The notes beneath the pieces are model-generated. The model did not search any database. It saw nothing but the letters and a program-made list of their open reading frames with translations, and was not told the origin of the DNA. This document shows, one piece after another, positions 26,402 through 35,756 of a stretch of DNA of 64,000 bases; positions within the stretch are counted from its first letter, which is position 1, and each line of letters begins with the position of its first letter. Source of the stretch: Paraburkholderia sejongensis (lineage in GTDB: Bacteria; Pseudomonadota; Gammaproteobacteria; Burkholderiales; Burkholderiaceae); contig NZ_JAJITD010000006.1 of NCBI RefSeq assembly GCF_020880815.1, positions 1 to 64,000 on the forward strand. The letters are read 5' to 3'. The position numbers and the translations under genes were made by a program.

Positions 26402-26785
26402 ATGACTGAAGCAACCCTCAAAGCCGCTGCATCGAATACATTCGCCACCCCGGTCGATCTGTACCGCGTGCTTTCGCGCGTATGGGCCGGCGACACCGCG
26501 AGTCCGACGCACGCATGGTCGCCGTCCAATCCTGCGCAGAATCATTGCAGTCTCACGTCGCTGATCGTTCAGGACTACTTCGGCGGCGAAATTCTGACCA
26601 CGCGCACGCCGGGCGGCACGCACTTCTACAACCTGATAGACGGCCGGCGCTGGGATCTGACGGTCAGCCAGTTCGCCGAACCGATCCCGTTCGACGATAC
26701 GCCGTCGACGCGCGACGCGGCATTGGCGGATGGATCGCTGGAGAAGTATGAATTGCTGAAGTCAAGGTTGCAGGCAGCGCAATAA
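26402..26785 (+). CDS. YunG-like small protein
   Basis: 127 residues from ATG at 26402, with AAAGGAA upstream. The segment WSPSNPAQNHCSLTSLIVQDYFGGEIL, then GGTHFYNLIDGRRWDLTVSQF, matches the pattern of YunG-family proteins, in which a Cys, a His and an Asp occur in the order and spacing of a papain-like fold. Catalytic activity has not been established for this family to my knowledge. Stands alone between a terminator and a convergent transporter gene. Confidence 0.75.
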   Translation: MTEATLKAAASNTFATPVDLYRVLSRVWAGDTASPTHAWSPSNPAQNHCSLTSLIVQDYFGGEILTTRTPGGTHFYNLIDGRRWDLTVSQFAEPIPFDDTPSTRDAALADGSLEKYELLKSRLQAAQ

Positions 26786-26856
26786 CGGTTGCGTTATTCG
26801 ATACATGGCCAAAGTCACACATCGGGCGAATACGGCTTTGGCCACGCTGTTCCCTA

Positions 26857-28221
26857 TCAGCGAAGCGGCGGCGGCTGCTGTTTGCCCGGAATTCCCTGCC
26901 CGCGCAGCGAACATCCGGAGGTTTCCGTGACGAAGATCAGTGCGATCGCGCCGATCACACAGGCGGCCATCATGTAATAGGCGGGCACCAGCGCATTGCC
27001 GGTTCTTGCGACCAGCCATTCGTTCACCATCGGCGCGGTGCCGCCGAAAATCGATGTCGATACGTTATACGCAATCGCCATCCCCGCATAACGAACCTGA
27101 GTCGGGAACATCGCGGGGAACATGGCCGAGATGCTCGCGAGTTGCGGCACGTACAGAAGCCCGAGTACCGAGAAGCCGATCAGCGCGCCGGCTACGCCGA
27201 GCTTCATCAACATGAACATCGGAATCGCGGCGACGAATAGCCCGACCAGCGAAAACCACCACACGTTCTTGCGTCCGATGCGATCCGAGAATGTACCCGC
27301 GAGCGGCAGGAACACCATCATCGCGAGCATGCCGAGCAGCGGCACCAGCAACGACATGTTGTCGCTCATACCGAGCTGCTTCTGCATGAAGGTCGGCATA
27401 TAGGCGAGCAGCACATAGTTGACCACGTTCAGCGCGACCACCAGACCGCCGAGCAGAACCAGCGGTCGCCAGTAGTCGGTCAACAGTTTTTTGAGCGTCA
27501 CACAGCTGTGCTGTTCGTTGTGCTTCGTCTGTTCGAGTTCGCGAAACACGGGGGTATCTTCGAGTTTCGAGCGCAGATAAAAGCCGATCAGACCGAGTGG
27601 CGCCGCGATCAGAAACGGCAGACGCCAGCCCCAAGCATGCATCGCGGTATTGCCGAGTACGACCGAGCAACCGAGCATCAGCAACGCGCCGAGCGAAAAG
27701 CCCGCCAGCGTCGCGAACTCAAGAAAGCTGCCGCAGAAGCCGCGTCTTTTATCGGGCGCGTATTCGGCCATGAAAGTCGCGGCGCCGCCATATTCGCCAC
27801 CGGTCGAAAAGCCCTGAATCATCCGCAGAATGACGAGCAACGCCGGCGCCCACCAGCCGATGCTCGCGTAAGTCGGCACGAGTCCGACCAGCAGCGTCGC
27901 AACCGACATCATGATGATCGTCAACGCGAGTACGTGCTTGCGACCCAGCCGGTCACCGAGCGGCCCCCAGAACAGACCGCCGAGCGGGCGCACCAGAAAC
28001 GAAATCGCGAACGTCGCGAACGCGAATAAAGTCGCTTGCGCGGTGCTGCCGGGAAACAGCGCGGCCGAAATATAAGTGAGGCCGTACGCGTAGATCCCAT
28101 AGTCGAACCACTCGACCGCGTTGCCGAGCGCCGACGCGGCAATCGCGCGTCGCAGCAGGCTGCGCGCCGGCGGCTGCGCGGCCTGTTCGCCGCTCCATGA
28201 ATGTACGTAGTCCATCTCCAT
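26857..28221 (-). CDS. MFS transporter, metabolite:H+ symporter (ProP-like) family
   Basis: 454 residues from the ATG at 28221, with GGAGGAG directly upstream; the longer open frame lacks homology. Twelve membrane helices. MHS-family features are AVEWFDYGIYAYGLTYISAALFP, the loop GGLFWGPLGDRLGRKHVLA between helices 2 and 3, and RMIQGFSTGGEYGGAATFMAEYAP. Substrates of this family include proline, betaine, ectoine, citrate and other acids. It lies downstream of eutA on the same strand but after a 251-base gap, so coregulation with ectoine genes is possible, not shown. Confidence 0.9.
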   Translation of the reverse strand: MEMDYVHSWSGEQAAQPPARSLLRRAIAASALGNAVEWFDYGIYAYGLTYISAALFPGSTAQATLFAFATFAISFLVRPLGGLFWGPLGDRLGRKHVLALTIIMMSVATLLVGLVPTYASIGWWAPALLVILRMIQGFSTGGEYGGAATFMAEYAPDKRRGFCGSFLEFATLAGFSLGALLMLGCSVVLGNTAMHAWGWRLPFLIAAPLGLIGFYLRSKLEDTPVFRELEQTKHNEQHSCVTLKKLLTDYWRPLVLLGGLVVALNVVNYVLLAYMPTFMQKQLGMSDNMSLLVPLLGMLAMMVFLPLAGTFSDRIGRKNVWWFSLVGLFVAAIPMFMLMKLGVAGALIGFSVLGLLYVPQLASISAMFPAMFPTQVRYAGMAIAYNVSTSIFGGTAPMVNEWLVARTGNALVPAYYMMAACVIGAIALIFVTETSGCSLRGQGIPGKQQPPPLR

Positions 28222-28472
28222 CTCTCCTCCGGAATGTCTGCTGTGCGACCCAGCAACGTCGCTCGAGTCCACGATACCCACGGCGCGCGGCCGCAACGAT
28301 GTTCCAGGACGATGCGGTGATCGGGGTTTTCCATGAAGCGCGAAGCGAATGCGGTAATCCGTACTCGCACGTGAAGCGCGCGGCGAACGGGTTCGGGAAA
28401 AACACCCCGATTCGCGTGCCCGCGCATGGTCCATGCAGGGGTTCCGCCGCGGGCTAAACGTGTTCTAGCGCC

Positions 28473-29249
28473 TCAACCAACGAGCAACGGCAAGCTCATC
28501 AGGCGCCCTTGCCCCGCGCGAGGCGTGTTCTCATCGCACAGCCGCAAGCACATCCATGCAGTCGCGAGATTGCTGCTCACCACCGGTTTGCCGATCGCCG
28601 CTTCGATTCGCGCGATGATCGGCGCCGCGCGTACCGCGGTGCAGGAGATAAACAGCGCGTCGGACTCCGGGGCAATTGCTTCGCGCGCGAACGCGACGAT
28701 ATCGTCGTGCGAGAGCCGCGCCATTTCGCGGTCGTCGCTCAGACCGATGCACGAGAAGCGATCGATCGTGAAACCCTGCGCGGCAAAGTACTCGGCCATC
28801 GGCCGGCTGGTTTCGACCGTATAAGGCGTCAGCACACTGATGCGGCGCGCGCCGAGCGTATCGAGCGCGGTGACCGCGGCAGCGGTCGGCGTGACGACTC
28901 TGGCCGATGGTTTCGCCGCGTGAATCGCCTGTTCTATTTGCGCGTCGCCAATCATCACCGATGCCGACGTACACGAATACATCACCACGTCGAGCGTTTC
29001 GTCAGGCAGGATCAACGCGGCGCCCGCGGTCAGCGACGGCCGCATCGCCCGCAGGTTCTCGGCAGTCACCGGATTCGCATACGGCACGCGGTTCACGTAA
29101 ACGGCGATCCGCTCGCTCGCAACCAGCGCGGCAAAGTCCGGCTCGGTGGTGTGGTCGGTCGCGAGAATCACGAGGCCGACACGTTTTTCGAAAGCGCGCT
29201 CGATCAATTGCGGCGTGCGTTGAAATTGCCGGATAGGAGTTGGCGTCAT
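28473..29249 (-). CDS. eutA: Ectoine utilization protein EutA (Asp/Glu racemase fold)
   Basis: 258 residues. The protein belongs to the aspartate/glutamate racemase, maleate isomerase and arylmalonate decarboxylase group. The two conserved cysteines lie in VMYSCTSASVMIG (near residue 92) and LFISCTAVRAAP (near 201). Its position as last gene of the ectoine importer operon, overlapping the ehuD stop by one base (TAATG), identifies it as EutA, proposed to invert a stereocentre in a 5-hydroxyectoine breakdown intermediate. Length is normal. Confidence 0.9.
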   Translation of the reverse strand: MTPTPIRQFQRTPQLIERAFEKRVGLVILATDHTTEPDFAALVASERIAVYVNRVPYANPVTAENLRAMRPSLTAGAALILPDETLDVVMYSCTSASVMIGDAQIEQAIHAAKPSARVVTPTAAAVTALDTLGARRISVLTPYTVETSRPMAEYFAAQGFTIDRFSCIGLSDDREMARLSHDDIVAFAREAIAPESDALFISCTAVRAAPIIARIEAAIGKPVVSSNLATAWMCLRLCDENTPRAGQGRLMSLPLLVG

Positions 29250-29908
29250 TAATGCCCCGGCGCAGGAAAGCGTTTTTCGAGTAGCCGCACGCAGGCCACC
29301 GCGATCAGGCTGATAAAAAGGAACAGCACGCCGACCAGCGTCATCGGCTCCAGATAGCGGTAATCCGTATTCGCGATGATCTTCGCCTGATTCATCAATT
29401 CGAGCACCGTGATCGCCGACAGCAGCGGCGTTTCCTTGAACATCGAAATCAGGTAGTTGGCGAGCGCGGGCAGCATCGGCGGGACGGCTTCAGGGATGAT
29501 CACGTGCTGCCACGTTTGCGCGGGACTCAGATTGCACGCTTTCGCGGCCTCCCATTGCCCGCGCGGAATACTTTCGATCCCGGCGCGATAGACCTCGGCC
29601 GCATACGTCGCGTAATGCACGCCGATTGCCAGCACGCCGGCCGCGAGCGCCGGCATCCGGATGCCGATGTCGGGCAACACGTAAAACACGAAGTACAACT
29701 GCACCAGCAACGGCGTGCCGCGAATGAAGCTCGCGACCGCCGCGGTGCCGCGCGACACCGCGCGATTCGGCGCGAGCCGCAAAATTGCGATCGCCAGCCC
29801 GGCAATCGCCGCGAAGACCGCGCCGAGCAAGGTCGCCAGTACCGTGATCTTCAGCCCTTGCAGCAGGATCGGCACGATCTCGCGCACGAAGCTCCAGTCC
29901 CATTCCAT
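29249..29908 (-). CDS. ehuD: Ectoine/hydroxyectoine ABC transporter permease EhuD
   Basis: 219 residues, a His/Glu/Gln/Arg/opine-type amino-acid permease with five membrane helices. It shows SFIRGTPLLVQLYFVFYVLPD and the EAA loop EAAKACNLSPAQTWQHVIIPEAVPPMLP. It starts four bases after the ehuC stop and overlaps eutA by one base. It forms a heterodimeric pore with EhuC. Identity as EhuD rests on operon context together with the family match. Confidence 0.9.
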   Translation of the reverse strand: MEWDWSFVREIVPILLQGLKITVLATLLGAVFAAIAGLAIAILRLAPNRAVSRGTAAVASFIRGTPLLVQLYFVFYVLPDIGIRMPALAAGVLAIGVHYATYAAEVYRAGIESIPRGQWEAAKACNLSPAQTWQHVIIPEAVPPMLPALANYLISMFKETPLLSAITVLELMNQAKIIANTDYRYLEPMTLVGVLFLFISLIAVACVRLLEKRFPAPGH

Positions 29909-29912
29909 GGCT

Positions 29913-30572
29913 CTATCTCCTGATCCGGTCGAGCCCGAAGCTCATCCGGTTTTCGAGCTTGCGCATGCCGAACGAAATCAGGCACGCCAGTGTGAAGTAC
30001 AGCGCGAGAATCGTCGCGAATGGCAGCAGCGTATTGCCGGTTTGCGAGCGGACTACTTGCGCCTGAAAAGTCATGTCGCCGAGCGAGATCAGCGACACGA
30101 CCGCCGTGCCCTTCAGCAATTCGATCGCGTTGTTGCCGAAGGTCGGCATCATCAGCGGCAACGCCTGCGGCAGGATCACGTGGCGCATCCGTTGGTATCG
30201 CGTCAGATTCAGCGCGATGCACGCGTTGCGCTGTTCGTGACCGATCGCGGCAACCGCGCCGCGCACCACTTCCGCGCCATACGCGCCGACGTTCAGGCCC
30301 AACGCGAGTACGCCGGCCTGCAGCGGCGTCAAAGAAATGCCGGCCATCGGCAACACGAAGTACGCCCAGAACAGCTGCACGAAGATCGACGTGCCGCGAA
30401 AGAACTCGATATACGACGTGGCAAGCGCACGCACCGCGAAAAAACGCGACAGGCGCCCGAGACCCGCGGCGAACGCCATGACGAGCGCCAGCACCGCGCC
30501 CATCAGCGTCAGCTCGACGGTCGTCTGCGCGCCCTTCAGAATCAGCAGCAAATAGCCGGACCAGTGGCTCAT
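29913..30572 (-). CDS. ehuC: Ectoine/hydroxyectoine ABC transporter permease EhuC
   Basis: 219 residues, same family as EhuD. Landmarks are SYIEFFRGTSIFVQLFWAYFVLP and the ATPase-contacting loop ACIALNLTRYQRMRHVILPQALPLMMP. It lies between ehuB and ehuD with short spacers (73 and 4 bases). Confidence 0.9.
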   Translation of the reverse strand: MSHWSGYLLLILKGAQTTVELTLMGAVLALVMAFAAGLGRLSRFFAVRALATSYIEFFRGTSIFVQLFWAYFVLPMAGISLTPLQAGVLALGLNVGAYGAEVVRGAVAAIGHEQRNACIALNLTRYQRMRHVILPQALPLMMPTFGNNAIELLKGTAVVSLISLGDMTFQAQVVRSQTGNTLLPFATILALYFTLACLISFGMRKLENRMSFGLDRIRR

Positions 30573-30645
30573 CGATGCACCTCGCGAAGAACAATGTATC
30601 GCTGGCCATGACGGTGCGTCGCACGCATGGCCTTCGCCCTCACAC

Positions 30646-31488
30646 TCAGTTCTTCGCCGAGCAGAGCTTTTCGCGGCTATTCGACATCGCCGCTTTCGCT
30701 GAGAAGCCGTATGGTTCGACGATCTTCGCGAATTCGCCGGACTCCTTCATCTTCTTCAGCTCGACGTCGAACGCATCGCGCAACGCGGTATCCTGCTTGC
30801 GGAACGCGACGCCGTCGCACTGCACCGGCGTGTTCTGCACCGGCGCGATCGATTCCAGATTCGGGTCTTTCGCCTTTGACAGAAGATCGGTAATGGACAG
30901 CAACGGTAATGCGAATACGTCGATGCGGCCGTCCTGCAGCATCTTCAGACCGCTCTGTCCGTCCGGCACGATGACCACGCGATCGGTCGGAATATTCGCG
31001 GCGGTCGCGAGTTTCTGCTCGGTGGTGCCACCCTCCACGCCGATCACCGCTTTCGGGTCCTTGGCGATTTCCTCATAAGTCTTGATACTTTTCGTATTGC
31101 CCTTCTTGACCGCGAACGCTTCGACCGCGCACAGCACCGGCTGCGAATAGGCCACCGCCGCGCAGCGTTGCGGCGTCATGAAGAGCCCCGCCGCGATCGC
31201 ATCATGACGCCCGGCCGCGAGGCCCGGGATCATCGCGCCGTATTCGGACACCGACGCGACGACGCCGTTGACGCCAAGCTTCTTGAACACCGCGCGCGCG
31301 ACGTCCGGCGCGGCGCCCGTCACCTTGCCGTCGGCGCCGACCGCGGTGAACGGCGGCTCGTTGGCAATCGCGATTCGCGCGAAACCTTGCTGACGTAGCT
31401 GGGCGAGCTTGTCGTCGGCCGCATGAGCAACGCTCGCGAACGTCAGCAGCGACAGTCCTCCCGCAATCAGAATCCCCTTCAGCTTCAT
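30646..31488 (-). CDS. ehuB: Ectoine/hydroxyectoine-binding periplasmic protein EhuB
   Basis: 280 residues. Signal peptide MKLKGILIAGGLSLLTFASV ending at AHA (cleavage near residue 23), then a type II (SBP_bac_3) fold with RIAIANEPPFTAVGADGKVTGAAPDVARAVFK, GLAAGRHDAIAAGLFMTPQR and GVEGGTTEQKL. These match EhuB proteins, which bind ectoine and 5-hydroxyectoine in the periplasm through aromatic residues. The gene lies between the ATPase and permease genes of the importer. Confidence 0.92.
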   Translation of the reverse strand: MKLKGILIAGGLSLLTFASVAHAADDKLAQLRQQGFARIAIANEPPFTAVGADGKVTGAAPDVARAVFKKLGVNGVVASVSEYGAMIPGLAAGRHDAIAAGLFMTPQRCAAVAYSQPVLCAVEAFAVKKGNTKSIKTYEEIAKDPKAVIGVEGGTTEQKLATAANIPTDRVVIVPDGQSGLKMLQDGRIDVFALPLLSITDLLSKAKDPNLESIAPVQNTPVQCDGVAFRKQDTALRDAFDVELKKMKESGEFAKIVEPYGFSAKAAMSNSREKLCSAKN

Positions 31489-31565
31489 GATCTCTGGCTC
31501 CTAAGGCGTGGTGGTATGACGTAGTAGTGGGTGATGTGCAACGTCGGAATTGGAATGCGTCGGGC

Positions 31566-32468
31566 TCAGATCCGGTGCCCGGCGGCGAGAATCTTGCGCA
31601 GGAAGGTCTGGGTCCGCTCGTGGGTCGGATGCGTAAAGATGTCTTCGGGCTTGCCTTCTTCGACGATCCGGCCGCGATCGAAGAACAGCACACGGTCCGC
31701 GAAGTCGTGCGCGAAACCCATTTCGTGCGTGACCAGCAGCATCGTCATATCGGTTTCTCGCGCGAGCCGCTGCATCACGTTCAGTACTTCCTCGACGAGT
31801 TCCGGGTCCAGCGCGGAAGTCACCTCATCGAACAGCATGATCTTCGGCGCCAGTGCAAGCGCCCGCGCAATCGCGACGCGCTGCTTCTGGCCGCCCGACA
31901 GTTGCGCGGGACGGCTTTTCGCCTTGTCGGCCATTCCCACCATATCGAGCAATTCGAGCGCGCGTTTTTCGGCTGACTCGCGGCTCTCGCCCTTGGTCAG
32001 CATCGGCGCGAGCGTCACGTTCTCGAGCACGCTTTTGTGCGGGAACAGATTGAAGTGCTGGAACACCATGCCGATCTTCTCGCGCATCTTCTGCAGATGC
32101 CGCTCGTTCGCGGGCACCATCTTGTCGCCGCGCGGCATATGAAACAGTTGTTCGCCGTCCACCTCGATATGGCCGCCTTCGATCGTTTCGAGCGTCATCA
32201 GGATGCGCAGGATCGTCGTTTTGCCCGAGCCGGACGGGCCGATCAGTGCGAGCTTCTCGCCGGGCATCACATCGAGCGACAGTTCGTCGAGCACGGTCAG
32301 TGCGCCATAGCGCTTGGTAATTGCGTCGATCCGGATCAGCGGCTTCACGGCCGCCGCGTGCTCGCGCCGCTGCGAAACAGCGGCGGGTACGGCCGCTCGG
32401 TCAGACGAAAGACTTGTCGGGGCGAGGCCTGAAGCGCTCAGCAGATCGGTGACTCGCGCAGTGTTCAT
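31566..32468 (-). CDS. ehuA: Ectoine/hydroxyectoine ABC transporter ATPase EhuA
   Basis: 300 residues from the ATG at 32468 ([10 protein letters not shown]); the frame is open to 32564 but that start would overlap the presumed promoter. A polar extension of about 50 residues precedes the ATPase domain ([21 protein letters not shown]). Walker [10 protein letters not shown], signature LSGGQKQR and Walker [13 protein letters not shown] are intact. It powers the EhuBCD uptake system. First gene of the leftward ehuABCD-eutA operon, divergent from doeA. Confidence 0.93.
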   Translation of the reverse strand: MNTARVTDLLSASGLAPTSLSSDRAAVPAAVSQRREHAAAVKPLIRIDAITKRYGALTVLDELSLDVMPGEKLALIGPSGSGKTTILRILMTLETIEGGHIEVDGEQLFHMPRGDKMVPANERHLQKMREKIGMVFQHFNLFPHKSVLENVTLAPMLTKGESRESAEKRALELLDMVGMADKAKSRPAQLSGGQKQRVAIARALALAPKIMLFDEVTSALDPELVEEVLNVMQRLARETDMTMLLVTHEMGFAHDFADRVLFFDRGRIVEEGKPEDIFTHPTHERTQTFLRKILAAGHRI

Positions 32469-32577
32469 ATCGATTCGATCCCGTTCGTCATGCGTGACTT
32501 CAGTGAATGGATTGCGGCGGCGCTGCGGGCACTGCCAGTGATGCGAACCAGAATAAGCAGCCATATTTGCGTTCCGG

Positions 32578-32593
32578 ATTGCTCTAGAACAAT
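32578..32593. promoter_or_regulatory. Candidate EnuR operator between ehuA and doeA
   Basis: ATTGCTCTAGAACAAT, an inverted repeat with only one mismatched pair (positions 5 and 12). It lies 110 bases before ehuA and 208 before doeA. Its other strand, ATTGTTCTAGAGCAAT, differs at only three positions from the site upstream of the EnuR-like regulator at 50013-50028. Confidence 0.65.
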
Positions 32594-32800
32594 TCTTTTT
32601 TCCGGCGTGGGCGCGAGCGTCAATGCGGGCAGCGCAACAACCACGACGTGCGGGCTATCCGCGCGACGAAGATTGAACTAGCACATTCGGCGCGCTTTTT
32701 TCGCGGCATTAGACTGCGCCGAGAAATACCCGTGGACGCCCTGCTTACGTGCAATGGGCGCCACTTCCCGCAACGACGTCACGCTCAGAGAGAGGGGAAG

Positions 32801-34021
32801 ATGTCAGATACGACGCAACACGAATCGCGAATTGAGGCGCCCGTCGTGCGCCTGCCGTTCGAACGCGACGAATATGCTGCGCGCCTTCGCAAGACGCGCA
32901 AAGCCATGCAGGCGGCCGGCATCGAACTATTGATCGTGTCGGACCCGACGAATATGGCCTGGCTCACCGGCTACGACGGCTGGTCGTTCTACGTGCACCA
33001 GTGCGTGCTGCTCGCGCTCGACGGCGAGCCGGTCTGGTACGGGCGCGGCCAGGACGCGAATGGTGCGAAGCGCACCGTTTTCATGCAGCACGATCAGATC
33101 GTCGGTTATCCCGATCATTACGTGCAGTCCACCGCCCGGCATCCGATGGACTACCTCGCCCGCGAAGTGATCGCGGCGCGCGGCTGGGACAACGCGAAGA
33201 TCGGCGTCGAAATGGACAACTACTATTTCAGCGCCGCCGCGTATCGCGCGCTGGTCGCGAATCTGCCGCGGGCGAAATGGCAGGACGCGACCGGCCTCGT
33301 GAACTGGCAGCGCGCGGTCAAATCGCCGCGCGAGATCGAGTACATGCGAGTAGCCGCGCGCATCGTCGAGAAGATGCACGCGCATATCGTCGAGCGCATC
33401 GAACCCGGCATGCGCAAGAACGATCTCGTCGCGCAGATCTACTCGGCAGGCATTACCGGCGTGGACGGTCATGGCGGCGACTATCCGGCGATCGTGCCGC
33501 TGCTGCCGACCGGCGCCGACGCGGCAGCACCGCATCTGACGTGGGACGACACGCCGTTTGCGAAAGACGCCGGCACGTTCTTCGAAATCGCCGGCTGCTT
33601 CAAGCGCTATCACTGCCCGCAGTCGCGCACGGTGTATCTCGGCAAGCCGCCGAAGCATTTCATCGAAGGCGAGCGCGCGGTGGTCGAAGGGATCGAGGCG
33701 GGGCTGACCGCCGCGAAACCGGGCAATACCTGCGAAGACATCGCCAATGCATTCTTTGCGGTGTTGCACAAATACGGCATAGAAAAGAACAGCCGCTGCG
33801 GCTATCCGATCGGCGCGAGCTATCCGCCGGACTGGGGCGAGCGCACGATGAGCCTGCGTCCCGGGGACAAGACCGTCCTCGAACCCGGCATGACGTTCCA
33901 CTTCATGCCGGGACTGTGGCTCGACGATTGGGGACTCGAAATCACCGAAAGTATTCTGATTACCGATTCCGGCGTCGAGACCTTCTGTAGAACGCCTCGC
34001 AAACTGTTCGTCAAACCGTGA
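32801..34021 (+). CDS. doeA: Ectoine hydrolase DoeA (EutD), M24 peptidase-like
   Basis: 406 residues from ATG at 32801, with AGAGGGGAAG upstream; an upstream extension to 32648 is unlikely. An N-terminal creatinase-like domain (LIVSDPTNMAWLTGYDGWSFYVHQ) is followed by a pita-bread M24 fold with VDGHGGDYPAIVPLLPTG, FFEIAGCFKRYHCPQSRTV and the late LEPGMTFHFMPGLWLDDWGLEITESI. DoeA opens the ectoine ring to N-alpha- and/or N-gamma-acetyl-L-2,4-diaminobutyrate, the first catabolic step, in the cytoplasm. It is transcribed away from the importer, with a shared operator candidate between. Confidence 0.93.
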   Translation: MSDTTQHESRIEAPVVRLPFERDEYAARLRKTRKAMQAAGIELLIVSDPTNMAWLTGYDGWSFYVHQCVLLALDGEPVWYGRGQDANGAKRTVFMQHDQIVGYPDHYVQSTARHPMDYLAREVIAARGWDNAKIGVEMDNYYFSAAAYRALVANLPRAKWQDATGLVNWQRAVKSPREIEYMRVAARIVEKMHAHIVERIEPGMRKNDLVAQIYSAGITGVDGHGGDYPAIVPLLPTGADAAAPHLTWDDTPFAKDAGTFFEIAGCFKRYHCPQSRTVYLGKPPKHFIEGERAVVEGIEAGLTAAKPGNTCEDIANAFFAVLHKYGIEKNSRCGYPIGASYPPDWGERTMSLRPGDKTVLEPGMTFHFMPGLWLDDWGLEITESILITDSGVETFCRTPRKLFVKP

Positions 34022-34086
34022 TCCCGGCGGCGTCGCAACGGCGTGAAGCCTCGTTCGCGCGACGCCCTTTCGATTGAAGAGGAAAC

Positions 34087-35178
34087 ATGCTTCCGAAAAC
34101 GATGAAGGCAGTCGTGCTGACCGCGCACGGCGGTCTCGACAAACTCGTCTATCGCGACGACGTACGGGTACCGGTCTGCGCGGCGGGCGAAGTACTGATC
34201 GAAGTCTCCGCGTGCGGGCTCAACAATACCGACGTGTGGGTCCGCCAGGGCGCGTACGGCACCGACGACGACCCGCAGGCGGTGTCGACATGGCGACGCG
34301 GCCGCTCGACGCTGACGTTTCCGCGTATTCAAGGCGCGGATATCGTGGGCCGGGTGGTCGCGGTGGGACGCGGTGTCAGCGATGCGCGGATCGGCGAGCG
34401 GGTGATCGTCGACGCATCGATCTATAACCGCGACGACGACAGCCTCGCCGATATCGACTATATCGGTCACGGTCGCGACGGTGGTTACGCCGAATATACG
34501 GCGGTGCCTTCGGAGAACGCGCCTCGTGTCGATTCCAGTTACTCCGATGCGGAACTTGCGACGTTCTGGTGTGCGTATCACACCGGCGAACAGATGATCG
34601 AGCGAGCCGGTGTTAAAGCGGGCGAGAGCGTCTTGATTACCGGTGCGTCAGGAGGCGTCGGGTCGGCGATCATCCAGTTGTGTCGCGCGCGCGGTGCGAT
34701 TCCGTATGCGGTGGTCAGCAAGGGTAAGGAAGAAGCGGTGCTCGCACTTGGCGCGCAAGCCGTGATGCTGCGCGACAGCGGTGATTTCGTTGTGGAGGTC
34801 GAGCGGATGATGAACGGCAAGCCGGTCGACGTGGTGGCCGATCTGGTCGGTGGGGCGCTATTCGGCAAGCTGCTGAATGTACTGCGGCCGGAAGGGCGTT
34901 ATACGACGGCCGGTGCGATTGCCGGGCCGGTCGTGCAACTCGATCTGCGCACGATGTATCTGAAGCAGTTGCAGTTGAACGGGTCGTCGCAAGGGACGCG
35001 TGGTGCGTTTAAGCGGGTGCTCGACTATATCGAGAGCGGTGCGATCAGGCCGGTTCTCGCTGCGACTTATCCGTTGTCGAAGTTTCGTGAGGCGCAGACG
35101 CGGTTTATGGAGAAGAGCTTTGTCGGCAATATTGTTGTGATTCCGGATCGGTTGTATGGTGGGGAAGAATTGCGGTAG
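34087..35178 (+). CDS. Zinc-type alcohol dehydrogenase-like MDR oxidoreductase
   Basis: 363 residues. A medium-chain dehydrogenase/reductase: N-terminal GroES-like domain (EVLIEVSACGLNNTDVWVRQG) and Rossmann domain with GASGGVGSAIIQLCRARGA. Cysteine replaced at the usual catalytic-zinc ligand position by the GLNN motif makes it closer to quinone reductase-like members. It begins 65 bases after doeA and is probably cotranscribed. A role in oxidising an intermediate of 5-hydroxyectoine breakdown is plausible but not established. Third codon positions become less G/C-rich towards the 3-prime end, next to the foreign-looking island. Confidence 0.87.
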   Translation: MLPKTMKAVVLTAHGGLDKLVYRDDVRVPVCAAGEVLIEVSACGLNNTDVWVRQGAYGTDDDPQAVSTWRRGRSTLTFPRIQGADIVGRVVAVGRGVSDARIGERVIVDASIYNRDDDSLADIDYIGHGRDGGYAEYTAVPSENAPRVDSSYSDAELATFWCAYHTGEQMIERAGVKAGESVLITGASGGVGSAIIQLCRARGAIPYAVVSKGKEEAVLALGAQAVMLRDSGDFVVEVERMMNGKPVDVVADLVGGALFGKLLNVLRPEGRYTTAGAIAGPVVQLDLRTMYLKQLQLNGSSQGTRGAFKRVLDYIESGAIRPVLAATYPLSKFREAQTRFMEKSFVGNIVVIPDRLYGGEELR

Positions 35179-35209
35179 GGGTTTTTTAAAGCGGTGCTTT
35201 GATGGAACT

Positions 35210-35245
35210 GATGCACTGCGCGCCTCGGAGTGCGCACAGTGCATC
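35210..35245. terminator. Hairpin between convergent genes
   Basis: GATGCACTG (35210-35218) and CAGTGCATC (35237-35245) are perfect inverted arms, extended by partly complementary GCGC bases inside. It sits between the MDR gene stop and the convergent candidate immunity gene. There is no adjacent T run on either side apart from a T run before it (35181-35187), so a bidirectional terminator function is only likely. Confidence 0.45.
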
Positions 35246-35249
35246 GGAG

Positions 35250-35732
35250 CTATTGCTTGAACGGCCTGATGGTGAAATGCTCGCCGTGTTCAGCGCAATC
35301 GTCGACCACGGCACGCCACCATGTGCCGGTAACGACGTCGTTGCGGCCGTTGATATCATCGGGCGTCGCCACAGTATTTTTTCCTAACCGGAAATCGGCT
35401 TGTGCTGTGATCAGGCCCGTCTCACGTCGCTCCTGATCGGCAAAGCCGCGCCATTGCAGTAAGCGTTTCTCCTCTACCCAATGCACCCAGATGTCCAGGC
35501 CGTCGTTTGGCCACGCGTAACCGATCACGCAGAAGTGATTGGTGCGTCGGTTCTTTTTCTCGAATGACAGCAACTTCCTGAGCGCGACTTCGGGAGGACC
35601 GTAGTACGGGTCTTTGTCGGGAACGGCGCGCTTGAGGGGCGTTGGGGTGAATTCTGGCGGGAAGCTGTCGGCCGCGTGGAGTGGGCTGGCGAGAATGAGC
35701 AAGCAGCCGCCGACAAGTCCGAAATATTTCAT
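35250..35732 (-). CDS. Periplasmic hypothetical protein, candidate immunity protein
   Basis: 160 residues. A clear signal peptide (MKYFGLVGGCLLILASPLHA, cleavage before ADS) puts the mature protein in the periplasm. The mature part contains WVHWVEEKRLLQWRGF and GTWWRAVVDDCAEHGEH, with single cysteines near residues 68 and 148 that might pair. No family recognised. It begins 24 bases after the stop of the SleB-like gene and is thus cotranscribed with it. Location and size fit protection against a cell-wall-acting toxin; this is inference. Confidence 0.75.
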   Translation of the reverse strand: MKYFGLVGGCLLILASPLHAADSFPPEFTPTPLKRAVPDKDPYYGPPEVALRKLLSFEKKNRRTNHFCVIGYAWPNDGLDIWVHWVEEKRLLQWRGFADQERRETGLITAQADFRLGKNTVATPDDINGRNDVVTGTWWRAVVDDCAEHGEHFTIRPFKQ

Positions 35733-35756
35733 AGCTGGATTTCCTTCAGCGTGCGG

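Noticed and set aside
28424-28436. GCATGGTCCATGC palindrome between the MHS transporter and eutA
   Set aside because: Short, inside GC-rich DNA, and not repeated at related promoters.
28455-28470. Possible fourth EnuR-type site (contains GTGTTCTAGCGC)
   Set aside because: Only the CTAG core and a few flanking bases match, and the ATTG/CAAT ends are missing.
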